From: Meconema thalassinum
Lineage: Eukaryota > Arthropoda > Insecta > Orthoptera > Tettigoniidae
Length of the DNA: 64,000 nt
Assembly (NCBI GenBank): GCA_946902985.2
Contig: OX336389.2
Location: forward strand, 144,635,099 to 144,699,098
Reading direction: 5' to 3'
A program made the translations under genes and the position numbers. Shown here piece by piece: positions 1 through 11,334 of this stretch (the first letter of the stretch is position 1; each line of letters opens with the position of its first letter). The notes beneath the pieces were generated by a model. That model made no database searches. It saw only the letters and a program-made list of their open reading frames with translations, and was not told the origin of the DNA.

Positions 1-129
1 CAGGAAAATAGGCTATGAGTGACGTCACCGCCGCCATCTTGTAACAACAACATATGACGTCATATTCCCCACTCCCCCTCCTCCCCCCCCCCCCTGTGAC
101 GTCACCAGGAAAGTAGGCTACTCGTTAGA

Positions 130-1362
130 ACCCGTCACTCCCCCCTACTGTTAGGCGAAATTAATATGTAAATGCCTAGTTCACCTATCGACTGAACCTT
201 CCTAACGGCTGTCGGATACCAATGTTACAACAATTTTGTCTAATTAGTTTAAGTATGGAAGCGGGACCTAATTCTCAAGTAGAGCCTACTGTATTATAAA
301 CCTTAACATACGTATCAATACATCAATTCTTACCGAAAATTGCATCTTTTAAACTACATAGCCTATAACGCTTATAAGCTGCCTTAGTTAGGCCCTACAA
401 AGTAATTATATTGAATATTTCGTGCATCCGCCATCTTGAATGTATACAATAAAACATTCCGCTCCTTAAAGCAACAGGAGGCTTGGAACTCCGTGTACTG
501 AGTGGGTGTTGGATTTGTCTGATAAGCTAACCTGTGTTTCTGAGGTGATTGTAGTATTGGTAATATCTAAGGACTAGTTATAGGGTAGGAGCCCCGGGAT
601 TTGAGAAAGGTAGCTCATCGCCATTTGCCGTGAGGTAAGACCACTGGCAGCTAAGGGTACCGGGATTTGAGCCTTCAATATGCGGACTTGCAGCTCCTCC
701 GTGATGTCGCAAATGTGGGATTTTTAAAACTATCAGGTATGACTGAATATATTTCCAAGTTCGTGGAATCAAACCAAGCTAAAACGTTTTCGAGAAACCA
801 AAATATATCATACGAATATTACATAAGTAATTATTTGGCCTTTTTGTGGAGTTAAATCTTGGCGCATTTTCCGTATCTGTAGGCGAGCTGGTAACCGCAA
901 GTGATATAGCCTAGGGTATTAACTGTGAATGGACAAACAAACTAACTAACCAACTAACTAAATAACCAACTTACTACCTAAGTATACATACAAACTAATA
1001 CATTTAATGTGTCTCTCGTCAAGCCTTCCTACGTCGTCCGAGTTTAGCGTTGCATGAAGCTGGGTGAAGAAGCAGGGAAGCAGGAGTGCAGCGGAGGTAG
1101 CCTAAAATGGCAACATGCAGGTCTTGAGAGTAATTGATCCGTACGTCTTGTCATCGACGTTGATAACCGGGGATTTTTTTACATATTCTTTATCTTTAAA
1201 TTAACAGCCATCCAGGAAAAATAAATTCAAATTAAAGCCCTCCCACAATTTGTAACTTGAGGCTAGGATATGAAAGAAGGTGGCCGTGACCTTTCATTTG
1301 GTAACCATCACAGTATTTGCCTAGAAAAGAAAGTGGGTATCAAACCCAGGACGTTAATACGT
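130..1362. other. Non-coding left flank of LINE copy A
   Basis: No credible gene. The stretch is unique-looking flank shared with 52800-54093. The short ORFs at 578-855 are not kept for coding content between the copies and overlap one another on opposite strands. The sequence carries short CCGCCATCTTG (YY1-like, reverse) occurrences. Confidence 0.7.
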
Positions 1363-1379
1363 AACCCGAGACCACATAA
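1363..1379. repeat. Target-site duplication at the LINE 3' end, copy A
   Basis: AACCCGAGACCACATAA at 1363-1379 repeats as AACCGAGACCACATAA at 4652-4667, one C shorter. The pair brackets a minus-strand LINE. The element's short ATT-repeat tail abuts this left copy, as expected for target-primed integration. Confidence 0.88.
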
Positions 1380-1997
1380 TAATAATAATAATAGCCTTAC
1401 AAATCCCATAAGGGCTATGGCCTCCTGCTTTGCAGGGAATTGCTCAGTTTTATCTCATCAGGTGAGCAAGTCCTGAGGAACATTCGGGGTTATTCTTCCT
1501 GAATGGACCTTCTATATAGATGTGCAGCTGATTAAAGATTAAGTAAATTATATTACGCTGGCATAACATTCGCTACAACAATCTTTATTTCTGAGTCTGG
1601 CGATATCAAGTCCTCAAATATCAATTAGTATTACGGAAATCATAATAGCCATCAACCAATATCTGGGAGCTTCCCATTGCCACTAAGCACAAAGCTTACC
1701 CTGTCTAAGCACTTGAACAATGACAGGAACTGCCAAGTCTTCACTCTTCAGTAAAATCTACGTATATTGAACCGTTTCAAATAGAAGGTATTTTTAAAAT
1801 GCAATACAAAACCTTACCGGTGGAGTTTTAACATCTAGTTTGGATGCAGATACCTATACACGTTCTTTAACATCCCACAAATCATTCACTATGTTGTGCA
1901 CATGTGGTCCCGGAACGAATTAACAAGTGTTTTGCAAGATAGACGAACCATTTGAATTCCTTGTAGCAGGTGATGCAGTAAGGTTATTTATTCCCTA

Positions 1998-2285
1998 GTG
2001 AACACGATGATGTTTCCTCAAATTAGAGCGCGAGCTGAATCGCTTTGGGCCCAACAAACAGACAATGAGGTCTCTTACCTGAGTGAACGACAAAATGTTC
2101 CATTAACTCTGTCCACCGTGCAAATGATTTCTCACATGTGCTATATCTGTATTACTTCACTCCAGTATGAACAAAAGTATGCTTCTTGTGGTCACCGCTC
2201 TGTGAGAAGCCTTTATAGCACACCAGAGACATGTAGGCCTACCGCGTTGCTGCATGTCCACTGTACGGTGTCTTTCGGTTGATGC
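1998..2285 (-). pseudogene. C2H2 zinc-finger remnant in the LINE 3' region, copy A
   Basis: Read on the minus strand, three C2H2 fingers can be followed through two frames. The first contains KGFSQSGD followed by HTFVHTGVK; a TAA then interrupts the linker. The second contains STCEKSFARWTELMEH and VVHSG. The third, after a frameshift, contains PKRFSSRSNLRKHHRVH. The HTGVK and VHSGKRP stretches are the usual inter-finger linkers. The first cysteine of finger 1 and one cysteine of finger 3 are lost. It lies directly after the RT end and before the poly-ATT tail, so it belongs to the LINE copy. The same segment is at 54735-54990 and 59693-59884. It cannot be expressed as one protein here. Confidence 0.8.
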
Positions 2286-2291
2286 ATTGTT

Positions 2292-3928
2292 TTATTGGTC
2301 ACTGCATGCGAGACTCCCTAGGTCTTTCCACTCCTGCCTCATCTTCGCTGTTCTTGTCCATTGTTTTCCTCCCCATTTTACGAACCAGTCTGCCCATCTG
2401 ATTCTTTGTCTCCCAACGTTTCGCCGTCCTGTTCTTGGGTCCCACATCGTCATTTTGTACGTCCATCGGTTAGGATCTAATCTCGCTACATGTCCACCCC
2501 ATCTCCATTTGAGTTGGTCTGCTGATGTCATAGCGTCTTTCATGCCGGTTCTCCTTGTTAAATCTTCGTTCCGTATTCTATCTCAATGAGACATGAAGGA
2601 TCTTCCTTTTCATTTTCCGTTGACATCTCTGGATCATTTGTCATTGTTTCGATGTTAATGCCAAAGTTTGGCAACCCTATAGTAACACCGGTATCACGGT
2701 TTTTTCCAGAACTTCAGCCTTTAAAGTGAGTTTTTGGGTCTTGTCAGCCAGTAAAAACTTTAGGGAACAAAAGCTCTTCCATGCTTGTCCTATTCTTCGT
2801 TTGACCTCTTTCTCTGAACGACTTGAAAATTACATGTTCTGACCGAGATATACATATTCTTCAACATATCCCAGTGTTTCTCCGTTCACATTAATTGGGG
2901 CTTCTAACGCATTGGTCATCAGCTTCGTTTTCTTCGGGTTCATTGTGAGGCCCACTTCTTTACTTGTTTTGTCTAATTCGTTTATAATTTTCTCCAGCTC
3001 TTTCTGTGATTCAGCCACCAACACAATGTCGTCTGCGAACCGTAAATGGGTTAGTCTTGTCCCATCGATTATGATGCCATATTTTTCTTCGCAGTCTAGT
3101 TTTCCAAACTGATTTTCCAGCAAACAGGTGAATAATTTTGGTGAGAGTGGGTCTCCCTGTTTTACTCCCCTTTCTATCATGATGTTACATCCTTCTCTCT
3201 CTCTCTGTTTTTTTTCTGGCTTGGTTACCGTCGTAGAGTATGCCTGGGAGTCTAACGAATTTGTTTGGGATGCCTTGTTTTTCCCGTGCTTCTAAGACGC
3301 TTTCCTGATCTACGGAGTCAAATGCTTTGTTGTAATCCACAAATAGATTAAATTCCTGACCTTTCTCCATGAGTTGATTTATTGTTTGCAAGTGGTGTGA
3401 TGTACTGAAACTCTTTCTGAATCCTGCTTGTTCTATCGGTTGCTGTTCGTCCAGTGCCTTTAGTCATTCTATTGGTAAGGTATTCATAAATAGCTTGTAG
3501 AGGTTTACAATTAGGTTGATCGGTCTGTAGTTGTTTATGTCGTCCTTGGCTCCCTTTTTGTGTAGAAGTACGATAATGCTTTGTTTCCACTGCATTGGTA
3601 TGTCTTCTGATGTGAGTATGGTATTAAATAATGTTGTGATGACTGGGATTAGGTCTTCACCCCATTTTAGAAATTCATTGTAAATTCCATCTTCACCTGG
3701 GCATTTTTCGGTTTTCGTTTGTCGAATGGCTGCTCTTACTTCACTGGGTAGTATTGGAGGTGTTTCTTCCTCTAGGTTTTCTTCTGATGTATTCTGGTCC
3801 TCATGCAAGTTGTATCTTTGTGAGTTACTTGAGTATAGTGTTCTATAGAACTCTGTCGCTTGCGTCATTATCTCTTCTCTTGAGGCTTGTCTTCTTTCGT
3901 TGTTGTCTTTTACTCCCAGTATCCAATG
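2292..3928 (-). pseudogene. LINE ORF2 fragment: reverse transcriptase, copy A
   Basis: Broken reverse-transcriptase domain and C-terminal part of ORF2. In order on the minus strand: MTQATEFYRTLYSS and CPGEDGIYNEFLKWG (3868-3660), LHKKGAKDDINNYRPINL (about 3560-3500), a frameshift, FVDYNKAFDSVD (motif A, about 3340), another break, KQGDPLSPKLF (about 3160), LRFADDIVLVA (motif C, catalytic Asp-Asp intact, about 3040), GLTMNPKKTKL (about 2940), then a gap to the C-terminal block DPNRWTYKMTMWDPRTGRR (about 2480-2420). The endonuclease upstream is deleted. Full-length relatives have roughly 900-1000 codons in ORF2; this holds about half, in at least four reading pieces. Frameshifts and stops make it non-functional although both catalytic aspartates of motif C remain. 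Confidence 0.9.
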
Positions 3929-4651
3929 TTGTCTGTGTGTTCTTCTTCTCCCGAGGTTTCTGAGGTCGATATTTTGTTTTTCCTCTGCTTTTGCTTTATG
4001 TTTTTAGTTAAGGGCTGTGTTTTGGGTGGCATGTTGTTATATTTGCTAGTTACGTACTGTGATATATTTTAATCCTCTTTTTGGCGCGTGTAGTGTATTA
4101 ACCTGCTTTTGCTTCATTCACTTCGTTTTGGCAATATAGTTCCTCTCACACTCATTCGCTTCTATTTTGGTGCTAAAATATGTCTATATATATTGTTAAA
4201 AGTCTTCACATATTGCTGGTTTTCTTGTGTGAGCTGATACTATGCCTGTGATTTGTGCTGTAAAACGTTCTTTATGCGACGAATGGCCTATTTCATTGTT
4301 GACAGGCCAGTGTCTTGTAAACGGTATGTCACATTGTCCATGCAGAGTTTCTTCTGGTCACATGTTATTTTTGTTATAAGGCATTCAGACGGTTCTTTGT
4401 TGCTGTTTGCGATTAGTGTTTTGGTGAGCTTTGTGATAATAACCTCGCTAATCTCCTTCTGTAGTGCGATGTGATTAATTACAGATATTTATCTCTAATT
4501 TGGGTGATTCCTTGTTTTCTTTCATTGTGTACGTCTTCCTCGGGGACTTTTTTCACTTTTTGGCTGCTCTGATATCGTTTTACCTTGTAACGGATCCAAA
4601 AACTGTGGAGCTCGGAAATTGCGCGTGTTTACTTGACAACTTCTGTCTGAT

Positions 4652-4667
4652 AACCGAGACCACATAA
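4652..4667. repeat. Target-site duplication at the LINE 5' end, copy A
   Basis: AACCGAGACCACATAA, partner of 1363-1379. It marks the 5' end of the minus-strand LINE. Confidence 0.88.
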
Positions 4668-7600
4668 GGCTGCAATTATTATAATGAGTTTGCAATGTCC
4701 TGTAGGCTATTGCCCAGGCTAATTTCGAACTCTTCCATGTGGCAAAATTAAACTGAACTAAAATTTGGAAACGGCATGCTAGTATATAACACATAGGCTA
4801 TAAGAAGGTATTAAATCTAAACACTAAGCTTTATATGTTGAAAGGTTCCGGGAAGATAGGGAAATTGTAGGCTACCTAAAACCACATTTTAGTGACAAAT
4901 TTCAAGCAGAATTTTTACTGTTGTATGAACTTGCCCGTACCACAGTATTCCTCTTCCTCCCTTTGACGCATTAGCATCCATTTTGCTGTTCTTCCACGTC
5001 CCTTATCCCCATGCTCCTAGCGCAGCCCATTTATTATATTTTTTAAGCTTTTATCGTCTAATAAAAAGAGTTGTTCCGTGAAGAACTAAATAGCCTATTG
5101 TCATATAGGCCAAACCGACTTACGCAAATTGCCTCAATTTTCAGTTTTAATTGCTGTAATAGATTCGTAGATATTGGGAACTGTGAAAATATTTCATATG
5201 GTCACTATGTTGGATTATTATATATACAGTAGACCTTCGAGTTATGTAGGCTACATGAAGATTATTGTGTAGGTGTTTTATTCCAACTTCAATCTCATGA
5301 TTGGGACACAAGACGTAGCCTAAAAACGAGATTTTAATTTTTTCTCAGCCACCATCTTGTGGTTATGAAAATAATTTAAGTGAAATAGATGCCATTAGAT
5401 TAAAATTTATATAAGCATATACCGTTTTAAGTTTCACTGCGATCGGATAGTTAAATCACGAGAAACGTCCATTTGAATATTTGAAATTCTTGTCACCGCC
5501 ATGTTGGATTTGTGCTCACCAGGTTATTGAACGTCCCATAGGTGAACTTATGGTTGTAGCCTCTATACACATGCCAAATTTCAGTTTGATTGCTGCTATA
5601 GATTAATAGATATTGAGAACCATCTAAATATTTCGGTTAGTCGCCATGTCGGAATATAATAACTTATATGCAGGCCATGGAGTTATGTATTATTGGATCA
5701 GGATTATTGGGTACGTTCATTATTCAAACGTTGATTTCGACAGCGTTATTAGAACACACGAATTATGAATTTAATTTTGAAATTTCGCACAACCGCCATC
5801 TTGAGGTTACGTAAACGATTGAACTAAGATAGATGTCAGTGCATTGCAATTTTTATAGTAATTTAATGTACCAAGTTTCACTGCGTTCGGATGGTTAAGT
5901 CGCGACAATAGTCTATTAAAATGTTTCAATTCGCTTGGCCGCGATGTTCGTTTTGTACTTAACAGGGCTTTGAAAGACACATCGGTGAACGTCCTGTAGT
6001 GACCATTACCACTGAACAAAATTTCTGGGTGCTATGAGTAATAGTTTCGGAGATGCAGGATGCCGGGGAAATATTTCGCACAACTGCCATGTTGGATTGG
6101 TGAGACGTAATAAAATTTGCAGGGCACGGGCGGGGTCGGACGCAATAGTAATTTCACCTTACCGAATTTCATAGAAATCGCTCCAGCCGTTTAGACGTTA
6201 TTAGGGAGGGACATACACACGGACGCACACACATAGCCTACACACACACGCACGCAAACAAAAGGTGATCTCATAAACCTATTTTTTTTTCATAAATGAA
6301 AATAGGCTCATAAAAATATTCTTTGGTGGGTTTACTAATAGAACGCATGATTGTGGGAAAGTATTAGGAAAAAGAATCAGTAGATTAATATGGCACTAAA
6401 ACAACATTTTGATTTTTTTAATGAGTCTGGGCATTCCAGAAGTGAAGCAAGTGAAATATCCTAAATGACAAACCGTTTAGTTAGGCTATTTGTATACAAT
6501 GTTGAACCGTTTGGAGTCAGCACGCTAATTTTGTAGCTTATCCAATATCTTCATTAGCCTTCTTCAAACAGCACTCTGATTAGTTTATTGGTTTCTATTA
6601 CAGAACGACGGAAGAGACGCAAACAATTAGATTATTTTAATGGCTCGGAACTCCTTAATCAACTGTACCGTGTAGGCATACTAGGTGGTTGTTGAATTTA
6701 TCTGATAACCTGTGTTTCTGAGTTGACTGTAGTATTGTGTAGGCTAGGTATGGGGTAGGTGTCCCTGGCTTGGAACAAGGTAGCACACCACCATTTGCCT
6801 AACTAAACGGTTTGTCATTTAGGATATTTCACTTGCTTCACCACTAGCCGCTGCCGGTGTCAGGATTCGATCTTTCAATATGCAGACTTGCAGCTCCTCC
6901 GTTCTGTCACGTGTGGGATTTTTAAAACTACTATGTGTGAGACTAAGGGACTAAGAGGTGTTTACCTGACCCGAGAGGAGGGCTCGCCCCATATGTCCAA
7001 TTTCGCGTGTTTGATCCAGGCCAATTTGGTGGATTTTTTAGATGCTTAATATGTCGTATGAATATTGCATAGGCTACAGTATGCCGTTACTTGGATGTTT
7101 TGCAAATTTAAATCTTGGCCTGTTTTCCGTATCTGTGAGAGCCAATTTGATAACCGTCAACAGTGGAGCCAAGTTATGTACGGTTTTAACTATCTGGATA
7201 AGTGACTAGTCTGCTTACAACAAGGAACTCAAATGGACCAACAAATAAACAAACTCTGACGAATTTCAAATGCGAAGTGGGGCCTTGCTCTTATCAGAGA
7301 CCCCCTTCAGTATCCTGTAAAAATAGGATAGTGTAATGCACTGGTAAATAAGGAAGAAATGAAAGGAGAACTACTGCATGGGTCCAAGCTCTGTGAAATT
7401 GGGGGGTGCAGTGACGCGGGTGGTGGGAGGAGAAGGGCCTGTCAACAGCCCGCAGTGTTATCCGGAATTCCTGACTATTCCAATACTCCTAACATAGGGC
7501 CGTTGCCTAAACCACTGTGGTGTTACGAATGAGTGTGTGGGTCACTGACCCATGTATTTGGTTCTGTTACTACGCACGGACCGGGTACCCTCATTACTCA

Positions 7601-7744
7601 TCACCATCACTCCTCATCGTCCGCGATCCACATTCCTCTCAGATTCACGGAGCTTGGACTCAAGCAGTAACTACCTAATTTATACAGATATTTCAAAAAA
7701 ATTCTCCTCCGAAAATCTTAAAGTTTTGAATTAATCTACTTTCA
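4668..7744. other. Non-coding right flank of LINE copy A
   Basis: No gene seen. 5340-6200 holds several degenerate relatives of one another built around GCCATCTTG/GCCATGTTGGAT and a 'TTTCACTGCGATCGGATGGTTAA'-like core, split here only by mutation. A CA-rich run lies at about 6214-6256, and 6282-6308 is a short palindrome (CCTATTTTT... with TGAAAATAGG). The flank matches 59157-63104 except for the insert at 59221-60117 and a 40-nt replacement at 6801-6840. Confidence 0.6.
6797..6840. repeat. Inverted templated insertion copied from 6443-6486
   Basis: 6797-6840 is the exact reverse complement of 6443-6486 (44 nt, 310 bp apart). Copy B at 62187-62200 has the ancestral-looking GCCTGGGGAAAAGG instead. 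The first four bases, GCCT, are common to both alleles and could be the priming microhomology. Confidence 0.9.
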
Positions 7745-7904
7745 CTTCGGTGCTGGGGTTCTTGAGTTACACGTTTATAAAGCACAAGCTGTACCCGGCA
7801 TGCGTTGCAATGCCAATCAAAGAAAGTGTTGGCGTTGAAATTCTGTTTCTTGAAGTGCTTTTGGATACACAACATGTTTTTCAATTTCCGTTAACTGCCT
7901 CTAA
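7745..7904. other. Junction sequence before the 163-bp array
   Basis: A short non-coding lead-in with a CCCGGCATGCGTTGCAATGCC stretch. Such GC-rich motifs are common at the edges of insect interspersed repeats, so 7745-9870 may be one non-autonomous element whose body is the tandem array. That is inference. Confidence 0.35.
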
Positions 7905-9810
7905 GCTATCGTAAAATGGATTTTCTAATTTAGAACCATTCGTGGGAGCGTGCACAACAACTTTCAAAAGTTTCATCGCAATCGGATGAATGGCATATGA
8001 ACGTATACGGGATTTTTTTTGAACGATTCGTGCGCTGTCACTCATTTGTTGAATCTACTCGTACGCTACCTATTGAGAAATGGATTTACTAAGTCGAAAC
8101 CCTACCCTGGCGTGTACACAATAACTCATCAAGGTTTCATCACAATCGAAGAAGGTTATTTGAACGCATAGGGGATTTTGTTAAAACGCTTCGCGCGTCG
8201 TCACCCATTTGTTGCATAAACTCGTGCGCTACCTATTGTGAAATGGATTTACTAAGTCGAAACCCTTCCCTGGCGTGTACACAATAACTCAATGATTCAT
8301 CGCAATCGGATGAATGGTATATGCACGTATACGGGGTTTTGTTCAAACGATTCGTGCGCTGTCACTCATTTGTTGAATCTACTCGTGCGCTACCTACTGT
8401 AAAATGTATTTACTACGTTAGAAACCGTCACGTAAGTGTCCACAACATCTCACCCAAGTTTCATCGCTATCGGACTAATGGGATATGAAGACTTAGGGGA
8501 ATGTATTGAAACGCTCCGCGTGTCGTCGTTCATTTGTCGAATCTACTCGTGTGCTACCTACTGTGAAATGTATTCACTAAGCCAGAAAACTTCCTTGGAG
8601 TGTCCACCATATTTCACCCAAGTTTCACCGCTAACGGCAGAATGGTATATGACCTTATACGGGACTTTGTTGAAACGCTTCGCGCTTCGTCCCTCATTTG
8701 TTGAATCAACTTGTGCGCTGCATATTGTATAGTGGATTTACTAAGCCAGAAATTTTCCATGACGTGTACACAACATCTCACCCAAGTTTCATAGCTACAG
8801 ACGAATGGTACATGAATGCATACGGGACTTGGTTGAAACGCTTCGCGTGTCGACGCTCATTTGTTGATTCTACTCTTGCGCTACATATTGTAATATGGAT
8901 GTACTCAGCCAGAAACCTTCCCTGGAGTGAACACAACATCTCACCCAAGATTCATCGCAATCGGATGAATGGTATGTGAACGTATACGGGACGTTGTCGA
9001 AATGCTTCGCGCGTAGTCACTCATTTGTTGAATATAAACGTGCGCTTCGTATTGTAAAATGGATTTACTTAGCCAGAAACCTTTCCTGGAGTGTACACAA
9101 CAATTCACCAAACATTTATCACTATCAGACAAATGGTATATGACTTTATATGGGACTTTGTTGAAACGCTTCGCGTGTCATCGCTCATTTGTTGAATCTA
9201 CTGGTGCGCTACCTATTGTAAAATGTATGTACTAAGCCAGAAACCTTCCCTGGAGTGTACACAACATCTCACCCAAGTTTCATCGCTATCGGATGAATGG
9301 TATATAAAATTATATGGGACTTTGTTGAAACGCTTCGCGCGTCGTCGCTCATTTGTTGATTCTACTCGTGCTCTACCTATTGTTAAAGGGATTTACTAAG
9401 CTAGAAACCTTCACTGGAGTGCATACAAAATCTCAGCCTAGTTTCATCGCTATCGGATGAATGGTATATGAACGCAAACGTGACTTTTTTGAAATGATTC
9501 GCGCGTCGTAGCTCATTTGTTGAATCTACTCGTGCGCTGCCAATTGTAAAGAGGATGTACTCAGCCAGAAAATTTCCCTGCAGTGTACACAACATTTTAC
9601 GCAAGTTTCATAGCTATCGGACGAATGGTATATGAATGCATACGGGACTTTGTTGAAATGCTTCGCGCATCGTCGCCCATTTGTTGAATCTGAGCGTGCG
9701 CTACCTATTGTAAAATGGATTTACTAAGTCAGAAACCTTCCTTGGAGTGTACTCAACATCTCACCCAAGTTTCATCGCAATCGGACGAATGGTATATGAA
9801 CGCATAGGAG
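7905..9810 (+). repeat. 163-bp tandem repeat array, about 12 units
   Basis: The core TGGATTTACTAAGCCAGAAA recurs near 8083, 8245, 8407, 8570, 8734, 8896, 9058, 9223, 9387, 9551 and 9715, a spacing of 161-164 bp. Each unit also has an ATCGCAATCGGATGAATGG-type stretch and ACGCTTCGCGCGTCGTC. Units differ from one another by about 10-20 percent by eye. Short ORFs at 8436-8979 simply follow the repeat and are not genes. The array ends with ATTTTTATATATAGAGATGAG, which may be the terminus of the carrying element. Confidence 0.92.
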
Positions 9811-9869
9811 ACATACTTAGCCACAGACAAACTATCACGTTACATTGATTTTTATATATAGAGATGAGA

Positions 9870-10370
9870 TGAGATAACCAGTGACAGTGGCTACGCAGCA
9901 TTTCCAATCGTCAGGCTTGAGAACTGTCATTGTTCTTCATTCGTAATACAGATTCTAGTCATTTCCCATCATTAGTTCCTTAACGCGCTGAGTCTCAGCA
10001 TAGCCAGGGATCAATGGAGGAAAACCCTACTAGGAGCGACATGGCTGGTCTACAAGGTATTTGAGAAGGAGTAAGTAAATGCAATTGAGGGTTATGTCAT
10101 GCAAAAATGTAGGCTATCTCCCACAACATCTTTACACTGTAGGCTTATGAACCCCCAATTCCGCCACTCATGTAGATAATTTACTACCGTACCATTACAG
10201 AAATACTATGTTGCTGCTGGTATTCCATAAATACATCAGATTAATTATATTTCCTTCCTAAAGTTTCTGCAACTTTATCTTCCCATAACCAAGTTTGCTG
10301 TCATCAACAGCATCATTTCTTGCCTGTGAATAATTGTTTAGCAATACATTGGTAATAACTAAAAGTTTTT
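9870..10370. other. Unassigned non-coding stretch
   Basis: Nothing recognised. It begins with a short GAGAT repeat directly after the 163-bp array and has no ORF, SINE box or repeat partner that I could see in the window. Confidence 0.4.
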
Positions 10371-10377
10371 TTTTCAC

Positions 10378-10928
10378 TTAATAGACTAATTTCCACTCCA
10401 CAAAGCACACATCATTTGGGAAACAAGGATGACCAAACGAAATTGTTTTAGACACAACTACTAACGCCCTGTTTTGATCTTGACACTTTAAAAACATGTC
10501 TTCATTAGCATCATTGGAGATCAATGCACTTAAGTCCCAGCTAGCAGTGTCAGCAATGTGGTACTCTAGGTCAGATGGAACAGTGAGACCAACAGGCTTG
10601 GTTTCAGGAAAAGACAAGCATGACGGCAAAAATCTGGAAAAATTGTAGGCAGGGCTCCTGATGCCAATTTCAATCTATTCCATTCTACAGATGAGTCCTT
10701 ATATTTCTCTGCTATAATAATATCACTTTCGTGAAAATGATTTGTGCAAACTACAGACCATTTCGAAGGTTTACAGTCCTTCCGAGGATTTTTTCTAATC
10801 CAGGCCTGGCGTAGATTTTCGTCACTTGGGAACCTAAACACTGGTGTGTAGTCTCCCTTACTTGGATAATTTGCGTTACAGTTAGGGACACAACATTTAC
10901 CTGGCAGTGTTACGTTGCTGAAACATTC
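10378..10928 (-). pseudogene. THAP-domain exon remnant with one frameshift
   Basis: Read from 10928 downward, the frame gives CCVPNCNANYPSKGDYTPVF, RFPSDENLRQAWIRKNPRKD, PSKWSVVCTNHF and SGALPTIFPDF. This is a THAP zinc-dependent DNA-binding domain: paired Cys (CxxxC), the W in KWSVVC, a CxxH pair (C-T-N-H), and an AVPTIF-like box (ALPTIF). A run of five T just after TIFPDF shifts the frame; 10629-10378 continues in the next frame with PSCLSFPETKPV to a stop. The upstream edge TTTTCTAG at 10936-10929 is a good splice acceptor, so this is probably an internal or second exon. THAP domains occur in host regulators and in P-element-type transposases; the tail does not let me choose. No other exon was identified. 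Confidence 0.8.
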
Positions 10929-10934
10929 CTAGAA

Positions 10935-11268
10935 AATCAAAGTTTAAAACATGCAGTACATGTCATACCGTATTTAAAAATACCGGTACCATATTTGCCA
11001 GATGTAAAGCACACTCGTAAGTGTGTTCTCGATTAGGGATTACAGTTAAAAAACTCACATGGAAAGGTAGTATAAACGCTACTATAAAGCGTAAGAGATA
11101 AAATATAGAAGGAAATATCCCTGTGAGATAAACAAGAACACCTGCCAGACTGAACGTTCCCTTCGTGTTCCCGCTTCACAAGGATAGACCTATGACTGAT
11201 GAACATGTTGCCAAGTCTCAGCCTTCCGACCTGTCTAGAGTCGACAGTGTGACGTCACATGTTGTTGT
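10935..11268. other. Non-coding stretch upstream of the THAP exon
   Basis: No ORF or repeat partner recognised. If the THAP exon were active, this would be intron. Confidence 0.4.
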
Positions 11269-11270
11269 TG

Positions 11271-11330
11271 TTGTTACAAGATGGCGGCCAAGTTGGTGGC
11301 CAAAATGGCGGGCCAAGATGGTGTGACCGC
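11271..11330 (+). promoter_or_regulatory. YY1-like AAGATGGCGGCC cluster
   Basis: ACAAGATGGCGGCCAAG is followed by degenerate repeats of the same 12-18 bp unit (AAAATGGCGGGCCAAGATGG). It matches the vertebrate YY1 consensus CAARATGGCGGC; the fly homologue Pho reads the GCCAT core. It precedes the 62-bp repeats exactly as at 29158-29260 and, inverted, at 49978-50040. Function is not shown. Confidence 0.5.
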
Positions 11331-11334
11331 ACAA

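Larger units (their letters stand above)
1380..4651 (-). mobile_element. RTE-like LINE, copy A, internally deleted
   Basis: A minus-strand non-LTR retrotransposon of about 3.3 kb, bounded by the target-site duplication described at 1363-1379. In element order it holds a 5' region (4651-3950), then after a deletion junction at 3930/3931 the reverse transcriptase (3928-2292), a C2H2 zinc-finger segment (2285-1990), a 3' untranslated region and an (ATT)n tail at 1380-1392. Compared with copy B, 1748 bp are missing (56672-58419 there), removing most of ORF1 and the whole endonuclease. The clade is judged from the CFDP2-like RT and the C-terminal RDRIRNEDLRRRTG-type block; RTE is the best guess, and a neighbouring clade is possible. 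Confidence 0.88.
1..7744. repeat. Segmental duplication, copy A (direct partner 52662-63104)
   Basis: Long stretches match 52662-63104 base for base with scattered substitutions, in the same order and orientation. Homology starts inside a 62-bp repeat unit at the window edge, so the block probably extends upstream. It stops at 7744, where copy A runs into a 163-bp array and copy B into a different repeat. Copy A lacks about 55 bp present at 52870-52925, a 1748-bp piece of the LINE, the SINE inside that piece, and the insert at 59221-60117. The LINE lies at the same site in both copies, so it was there before duplication. Confidence 0.9.

Noticed and set aside
578..855. ORFs 772-578 and 667-855 present in both duplicated blocks
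   Set aside because: Both strands are open over the same short DNA, with no motifs; their survival is explained by the recent duplication.
7905..9810. Regularly spaced repeats that might suggest a CRISPR array; likewise the 97-, 62- and 151-bp arrays
   Set aside because: The whole period is repeated, with no unique spacers, in eukaryotic satellite-like DNA without cas genes.
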